A DNA stretch of 64,000 bases from Moringa oleifera (taxonomy: Eukaryota > Streptophyta > Magnoliopsida > Brassicales > Moringaceae), in assembly GCA_021397835.1 (NCBI GenBank), contig JAJFZO010000240.1, positions 1 through 64,000 of the forward strand, in the 5' to 3' direction. The notes under the pieces are model-generated. The model did not search any database and was not told where the DNA came from. It was given only the letters and a program-made list of their open reading frames with translations. Shown here piece by piece: positions 57,466 through 64,000 of this stretch. Every line of letters begins with the position of its first letter. Position 1 is the stretch's first letter. Made by a program: the position numbers and the translations under genes.

Positions 57466-60400
57466 GCCTTGGCAGTAGGGATGCCCAGGCTGGCCGTGTG
57501 TCTCGCTCGTTGCTAACAGCCGACGATAGTGTCGTCGATCACGCTGCCCAAGGAGTCCACCTAGGCAAGCATGAGCGTCGAGATCCAACCCCACATCTGC
57601 CGCCTCGAGGGCCTACGATGAAGCACTTCGCATGCTCGAAATCCCACCAATAATTTGACCTTCACGTAGCATGCATCATCGTTAGCTTCGCCCCCTACAC
57701 CATCGAGCTTTTCTAGCCACATTCCATCTCATTATCCTCTGACTATTCTCGCTTCATTGCCCACGTTTTTCCCACCGATGTGGCCTTGGCAGCAAGGGTG
57801 CCCAGGCTGGCCGTGTGGCTCGCTCATTGCTAATGGCCCACGATCGTGTCATCGATTGCACTTCGCCACGAGTCCGCCTGGGCAAGCCTAAGCGTCGAGA
57901 TCTAACCCCACGTCTGCCGCCTCGAGTGCCTACGACGAAGCACTCCGCGTGCTCGAAATCCCCCCAACGATTTGGCCCTCACGTAGCTTGCATTATCATT
58001 AGCTACGCCGCCCACACCATCGAGCTTGTCTAGCCACATCCCAGCTCATTATGCCACGATTATTCTCGCTTTGTTACTTACATATTTCCCACCGATGAGG
58101 CCTTGGCAGCAGGGGTGCCCAAGCTGGCCGTGTGGCTCGCTCGTTGCTAACGGCCGACGATCATGTCGTTGATCGCGTTGCACAACGAGTCTGTCTAGGC
58201 AAGCCTGAGCGTCGAGATCTAACCCCACGTCTGCCGCCTCGAGTGCCTACGACGAAGCACTCCGCGTGCTCGAAATCCCCCCAATGATTTGGCCCTCACA
58301 TAGCATGCATCATCGTTAGCTTCGCCGCCCACACCATCGAGCTTGTCTAGCCACATGCCAGCTCATTATCCCACGATTATTCTCGCTTCGTTGCCCACGT
58401 TTTTCCCATCGATGAGGCCTTGCCAGTAGGGGTGCCCAAGCTGGCCGTGTGGCTCGCTTGTTGCTAACGATCGACGATAGTGCCATCGATCACGCTGCAC
58501 AACGACTCCAACTAGGCAAGCCTGAGCGTCGAGATCCAACCCCACATCTGCCGCCTGGAGGGCCTGCGATGAAGCACTCCACATTCTCGAAATCCCCCCA
58601 ACAATTTGGCCCTCGCATAGCATGCATCATCGTTAGCTTCATCACCCACACCATCGAACTTGTCTAGCCACTTCCCAGCTCATTATCTCACCATTATTCT
58701 CGCTTCGTTCCCCACGTTTTTCCCTCCGATGTGGTCTTGGCAGTAGGGGTGCCCAAGCTGGCTATGTGACTCGCTTATTGCTAACGCCCAATGACCGTGA
58801 CATCGATCACGCTGCGCAACGAGTTCGCCTAGGCAAGCCTGAGTGTCGAGATCCAACCCCACGTCTGTGACCTCAAGGGCCTACGAAGAAGCACTCCGCA
58901 TGCTCGAAATCCCCCTAACGATTTGGCCCTCGAGTAGCATGCATCATCGTTAGCTTCGCCGCCCACACCATCGAGCTTGTCTAGCCACATTCTAGCTCAT
59001 TATCCTACGATTATTCTCGCTTCGTTGCCCACGTTTTTCCCACCAATGAGGCCTTGGTTGTAGGGGAGCCCAGGCTGGCCGTGTGGCACGCTAGTTGCTA
59101 ACGGTCGACGATCGTGTCGTCGATCGCACTGCGCAACGAGTCCCCCTAGGTAAGCCTGAGCGTCGAGATCCAACCACACGTCTGCAGCCTCGATGGCCTG
59201 CGACGAAGCACTCCGCATGCTCCGAATCCCCAAAACAATTTGGCCCTCACGTAGCATGCATCATCGTTAGCTTCGTCGCCTACACCATCGAGCTTGTCTA
59301 GCCACATTCCAGCTCATTATCCTATGATTATTCTCGCTTCATTGCCCACATTTTTCCCACCGATGTGGACTTGGCAGCAAGGGTGCCCAGGCTGGCCGTG
59401 TGGCTCGCTCATAGCGAACGGCCAACAATCGTGTCATCCATCACGCTGCGCCACGAGTCCGCCTAGGCAAGCCTAAGTGTCGAGATCTAACCCCACGTCT
59501 CTCGCCTCGAGGGCCTACGACGATGCACTCCGCATGCTCGAAATACCCCCAACGATTTGGCCCTTACGTAGCTTGCATTATCATTAGCTTCGCCGACCAC
59601 ACCATCGAGCTTGTCTAGCCACATCCCAGCTCATTATCCCACGATTATTCTCGCTTTGTTACCCACATATTTCCCACCGATGAGGCCTTGGCAATAGGGG
59701 TGCCCAAGCTGGCCGTGTGGCTCGCTCGTTGCTAACGGCCGACGATCGTTTCGTTGATCGCGTTGCACAATGAGTCCGCCATGGCAAGCCTGAGCGTCGA
59801 GATCCAACCCCACGTCTGCCGCCTCGAGGGCCTACGATGAAGCACCACGCATTCTCGAAATCCCCCCAATGATTTGGCCCTCACGTAGCATGCATCACCG
59901 TTAGCTTCGCCGCCCACACCATCGAGCTTGTCTAGCCACATGCCAACTCATTATCCCACGATTATTCTCGCTTCGTTGCCCACGTTTTTCCCACCGATGA
60001 GGCCTTGCTAGTAGGGGTGCCCAAGCTGGCTGTGTGGCTCGCTCGTTACTAACGGTCGACGATAGTGTCGTCGATCACGCTGCACCACGACTCCAACTAG
60101 GCAAGCCTGAGCGTCGAGATCCAACCCCACGTCTGCCGCCTGGAGGGCCTGCGATGAAGCACTCCACATTCTCGAAATCCCCCCAACAATTTGGCCCTCA
60201 CGTAGCATGCATCATCGTTAGCTTCGTCACCCACACAATCTATCTTGTCTAGCCACTTCCCAGCTCATTATCCCACCATTATTCTCGCTTCGTTCCCCAC
60301 GTTTTTCCCTCCGATGTGGTCTTGGCAGTAGGGGTGCCCAAGGTGGCTGTGTGGCTCGCTTATTGCTAACGCGCAACGATTGTGACATCGATCACGCTAC

Positions 60401-63400
60401 GCAACGAGTCCGCCTAGGCAAGCCTGAGTGTCGAGATCCAACCCCACGTCTGCCACCTTAAGGGCCTACGAAGAAGCACTCCGCATGCTCAAAATCCCAC
60501 CAACGATTTAGCCCTCGAGTAGCATGCATCATCGTTAGCTTCGTTGCCCACACCATCGAGCTTGTCTAGCAATATCCCAGCTCACTGTCCCACGATTATT
60601 CTCGCTTCGTTGCCCACGTTTTTCTCACCAATGAGGCCTTGGCAGCAAGGGTGCCCAAGCTGGCCGTGTGACTCGCTCGTTGCTAACGGCCGACGATCGT
60701 GTCGTCGATCGCGCTGTACAACGGTTCCGCCTAGGCAAGCCTGAGCGTCGAGATCCAACCCCACGTCTGCCACCTCGAGGGCCTACGATGAAGCACTCCG
60801 CATGCTCGAAATCCCCCCAATGATTTGGCCCTCACGTAGCATGCATCATCGTTATCTTCGCCGCCCACACCATCGAGCTTGTCTACCCACATCCCAGCTC
60901 ATTATCCCACGATCATTCTCGCTTCGATGCCCACGTTTTTCCCATCGATGAGGCCTTAGCAGTAGGGGTGGCCATGCTGGCCGTGTGGCTCCCTCAGTGT
61001 AACGGCCGACGATCGAGTCGTCGATCGCGCTGCGCAACGAGTCCGCCTAGGCAAGCTTGAGCGTCGAGATCCAACCCCACGTCTGCCGCCTCGAGGGCTT
61101 GCGATGAAGCACTCCGCATTCTCGAAATCTTTCCAACGATTTGGCCCTCACGTAGCATGCATCATTGTTAGCTTCGCTGCCTACAACATCGAGCTTGCCT
61201 AGCCACATTCTAACTCATTATCCTACGATTATTCTCGCTTCAATGCCCACGTTTTTCCCACCGATGTGGCCTTGGCAGCAAGGGTGCCCAGGCTGGCCGT
61301 ATGGCTCGCTCATTGCTAACGGCCAACGATCGTGTCATCGATCGCGCTGCGCCACGAGTCCGCCTAGGCAAGCCTGAGCGTCGAGATCTAACCCCACGTC
61401 TGCCGCCTCGAGGGCCTGCGACGAAGCACTCCACATGCTCGAAATCCCCCCAACGATTTGGCCCTCACGTAGCTTGCATCATCATTAGCTAAGCCGCCCA
61501 CACCATCGAGCTTGTCTAGCCACATCCCAGCTCATTATCCCACGATTATTGTTGCTTTGTTAACCACATATTTCCCACCGATGAGGCCTTGGCAGCAGGG
61601 GTGCCCAGGCTGGCCGTGTGGCTCGCTCGTTGCTAACGGCCAACAATCGTGTCTTTGATCACGCGGCGTATCAAGTCCGCCGAGGCAAGCCTGAGAGTCG
61701 AGATCCAACCCCACGTGTGCCGCCTCAAGGGCCTGCGAAGAAGCACTCCGCATGCTCGAAATCCACCCAACGATTTGGCCCTCGAGTAGCATGCATCATC
61801 GTTAGCTTCGCCGCCCACACCATCGAGCTTGTCGAGCCACATCCTAGCTGATTATCCCATGATTATTCTCGCTTTGTTACCCAAATATTTGCCACCAATG
61901 TGGCCTTGGCAGTTGGGGTGCCCAGGCTGGCCGTGTGGCTCGCTCGTTGCTAACGGCTGACGATCGTGTCGTCAATCACGCTGCGCAACGAGTCCGCCTA
62001 GGCAAGCCTGAGCGTCGAGATCCAACCCCACCTCTGCCAACTCAAGGGCCTGCGAAGAAGCACTCCGCATGCTCGAAATTCCCTCAACGATTTGGCCCTC
62101 GAGTAGCATGCATCATCGTTTGCTTCGCCGCCCACACCATCGAGCTTGTCTAGGCATATCCCAGCTCATTATCCCAAGATTTTTCTCGCTTCATTGCCCA
62201 CGTTTTTCCCACCAATGAGGCCCTGGCAGTAGGGGTGCCCAAGCTGGCCGTGTGGCTCGCTCGTTGCTAACGATCGACGATCGTGTCGTCGATCTCACTC
62301 CACAACGAGTCCGCCTAGGTAAGCCTGAGCGTCGAGATCCAACCACACTTCTGCCGCCTCGAAGGCCTGCGACGAAGCACTCTGCATGCTTGAAATCCCC
62401 CTAACAATTTGGCCCTCACGTAGCATGCATCATCGTTAGCTTCGTCGCCCATACTATCGAGCTTTTCTAGCCACATTCCAGCTCATTATCCTATGACTAT
62501 TCTCGCTTCATTGCCCACGTTTTTCCCATCGATGTGGCCTTGGCAGCAAGGGTGCCCCGGCTGGCCGTGTGGCTCGCTCATTGCTAACGGCCAACGATCG
62601 TGTCATCGATCGCACTTCGCCACGAGGCCACCTAGACAAGCTTAAGCGTCGAGATCTAACCCCACGTCTGCCACCTCGAGAGCTTACGACGATGCACTCT
62701 GCATGCTTGAAATCCCCTCAACGATTTGGCCCACACGTAGCTTGCATTATCATTAGCTTCGCCGCCCACACCATCGAGCTTGTCTAGCCACAGGCCAGCT
62801 CATTATCCCACAATTATTCTCGCTTCGTTGCCCACTTTTTTCCCACCGATGAGGCCTTGCAAGTAGGGGTGCCCAAGCTGGCCGTGTGGCTCGCTTGTTG
62901 CTAACGGTCGACGATAGTGTCATCGATCACGCTACACAACGACTCCAACTAGGCAAGCCTGAGCGTCGAGATCCAACCCCACGTCTGCCGCCTGGAGGGC
63001 CTGCGATGAAGCACTCCACATGCTCGAAATGCCCCCAACAATTTGGCCCTCACGTAGCATGCATCATCGTTAGCTTCGTCACCCACACCATCGAGCTTGT
63101 CTAGCCACTTCCCAGCTCATTATCCCACCATTATTCTCGCTTCGTTCCCCACGTTTTTCCCTCTGATGTGGTCTTGGCAGTAGGGGTGCCCAAGCTGGCT
63201 GTGTGGCTCGCTCGTTGCTAACGGCCGACGATCGTGTCATCGATCGCACTGCGCAACGAGTTCGCCAAGGCAAGCCTAAGCGTCGAGATCTAACCCCATG
63301 TCTGCCACCTGGATGGCCGACGACGAAGCACTCCACATGCTCGAAATCCCCCCAACGATTTGGCCCTCACGTAGCTTGCATTATCATTAGCTTCGCTGCC

Positions 63401-64000
63401 CCCACCATCGAGCTTGCCTAGCCACATCCCAGCTCATTATCCCACGATTATTCTCGCTTTGTTACCCACATATTTCCCACCGATGAGGCCTTGGCAGCAG
63501 GGGTGCCCAAGCTGGCCGTGTGGCTCGCTCATTGCTAACGGCCGACGATCGTGTCGTTGATCGCGCTGCACAACGAGTCCGCCTAGGCAAGCCCGAGCGT
63601 CGAGATCCAACCCCACGTCTGGCGCCTGAGGGCATACGATGAAGCACTCCGCATGTTTGAAATCCCCCCAACGATTTTGCCCTCACATAGCATGCATCAT
63701 TGTTGGCTTCGCCGCCCACACCATCGAGCTTGTCTAGCCACATCCCAGCTCATTATTCCACGATTATTCTCGCTTCGTTGCCCACATTTTTCCCATCGAT
63801 GAGGCCTTGGAAGCAGGGGTGCCCCGGCTGGCCGTGTGGCTCCCTCATTGCTGACGGCCGACGATCATGTCGTCGATCGCGCTGCGCAACGAGTCCGCCC
63901 AGGCAAGCTTGAGCGTCGAGATCAAACCCCACGTCTGCCGCCTCGAGGGCCAACGACGTAGCACTCCGCATTCTTGAAATCCCACCAATGATTTGGCCCT
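57466..64000. repeat. Block IX, second part: GATGTGGCC monomers and repeated P-Q-R modules
   Basis: About twenty units of the same population as 45056-54469. GATGTGGCC units lie at 57777, 59362 (GATGTGGAC), 61263 and 62531. The three-unit P-Q-R module occurs at about 58050-59000 and again at 59630-60550, offset 1585. Q and R occur again at about 62800-63200. The Q marker GACTCCAACTAGG starts at 58504, 60089 and 62941. The array runs off the end of the window in mid-monomer. Confidence 0.78.

Larger units (their letters stand above)
1..64000. repeat. Satellite DNA array, about 317-bp monomer, roughly 200 tandem copies
   Basis: The same unit recurs without a break from the first to the last base. 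Taking the CTAG of GCTTGTCTAGCC as the start, successive units begin at, for example, 8904, 9221, 9538, 9854, 10171 and 10488. Spacing is nearly always 316-318. Recognisable landmarks in order are CACGATTATTCTCGCTTCG, CCGATGAGGCCTTGG, GTGGCTCGCTCGTTGCTAAC, GACGATCGTGTCGTCGATCG, GAGTCCGCCTAGGCAAGCC, CGAGATCCAACCCCACG, GCCTCGAGGGCCTGCGA and GTAGCATGCATCATCGTTAGC. The consensus is about 61% G+C. All units point the same way. 317 bp is close to two nucleosome repeats, a length common for eukaryotic satellites (family knowledge). The function of such arrays is structural (centromere or heterochromatin); which one applies here cannot be told from sequence alone. I do not recognise the family. Confidence 0.97.

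Noticed and set aside
1..64000. CRISPR array or other prokaryotic repeat system
   Set aside because: There are no short repeats alternating with unique spacers. The whole 317-bp unit is repeated and differs gradually between copies.
1..64000. Ribosomal DNA, 5S or tRNA gene cluster as the repeating unit
   Set aside because: I looked for conserved rRNA and tRNA motifs, such as A and B boxes in order and a T-run terminator after a gene-like body. None fits the 317-bp unit. The only T run is the TTTTT inside CACGTTTTTCCC, present in both directions of no known small RNA gene.
1..64000. A named plant or animal satellite family, or a named species
   Set aside because: I could not match the monomer to a family from memory with any confidence. 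A search of the 317-bp consensus against repeat databases and genome assemblies would decide it.
1..64000. Telomeric or subtelomeric simple repeats
   Set aside because: No run of TTTAGGG, TTAGGG, TTAGG or similar was seen on either strand.

Overview
The whole window is one uninterrupted, head-to-tail array of a tandem satellite repeat. The basic unit is about 317 bp. A consensus I assembled by eye is exactly 317 bp, about 61% G+C, and contains 34 CpG dinucleotides. Roughly 200 monomers fit in 64 kb, all in the same orientation, and both window edges cut through the array. I found no gene, RNA gene, CRISPR array, transposable element, telomeric repeat or unique sequence. The many short open frames are the same two or three frames of the monomer seen again and again. 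317 is not a multiple of 3, so no frame runs from one unit to the next.

The organism cannot be named from this sequence. A pure satellite array of this size, arranged in higher-order repeats, points to a eukaryote and to centromeric, pericentromeric, subtelomeric or knob-like heterochromatin. Many differences between copies are CG to TG or CG to CA, as expected where cytosines in CpG are methylated. Plants and vertebrates fit this; I lean to a plant with low confidence. I do not recognise the monomer as a named satellite family.

The layout is modular. From 1 to about 3740 there is a three-monomer higher-order repeat of about 920 bp, in which one monomer carries a fixed 31-bp deletion. From 3741 to 5079 monomers are mixed. 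From 5080 to about 24840 blocks repeat in the order I, III, D-(ABC)2, IV, III, D-(ABC)n, I, D-(ABC)n, III, D-(ABC)n, IV. Here ABC is a 950-bp trimer and D is a marker monomer that always precedes it. From 24840 to 28600 a monomer group with a distinctive low-copy variant appears three times. From 28600 to 36000 a four-monomer repeat of about 1264 bp is seen. From 36000 to 43700 six- and five-monomer duplications of about 1904 and 1584 bp are seen. From 43700 to the end a different monomer population dominates. It is interrupted at about 54470-57465 by a colinear, diverged copy of the segment at 4650-7640, some 49.8 kb away.

Nothing here works as a gene system. The interest is in how the array has evolved: local trimers, tetramers and pentamers, multi-kilobase duplications, chimeric monomers and conversion-like patches can be read directly from shared indels and marker variants. 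Blocks were delimited by eye from marker variants and spacing, so edges are generally good to tens of bases and percentages are not given.
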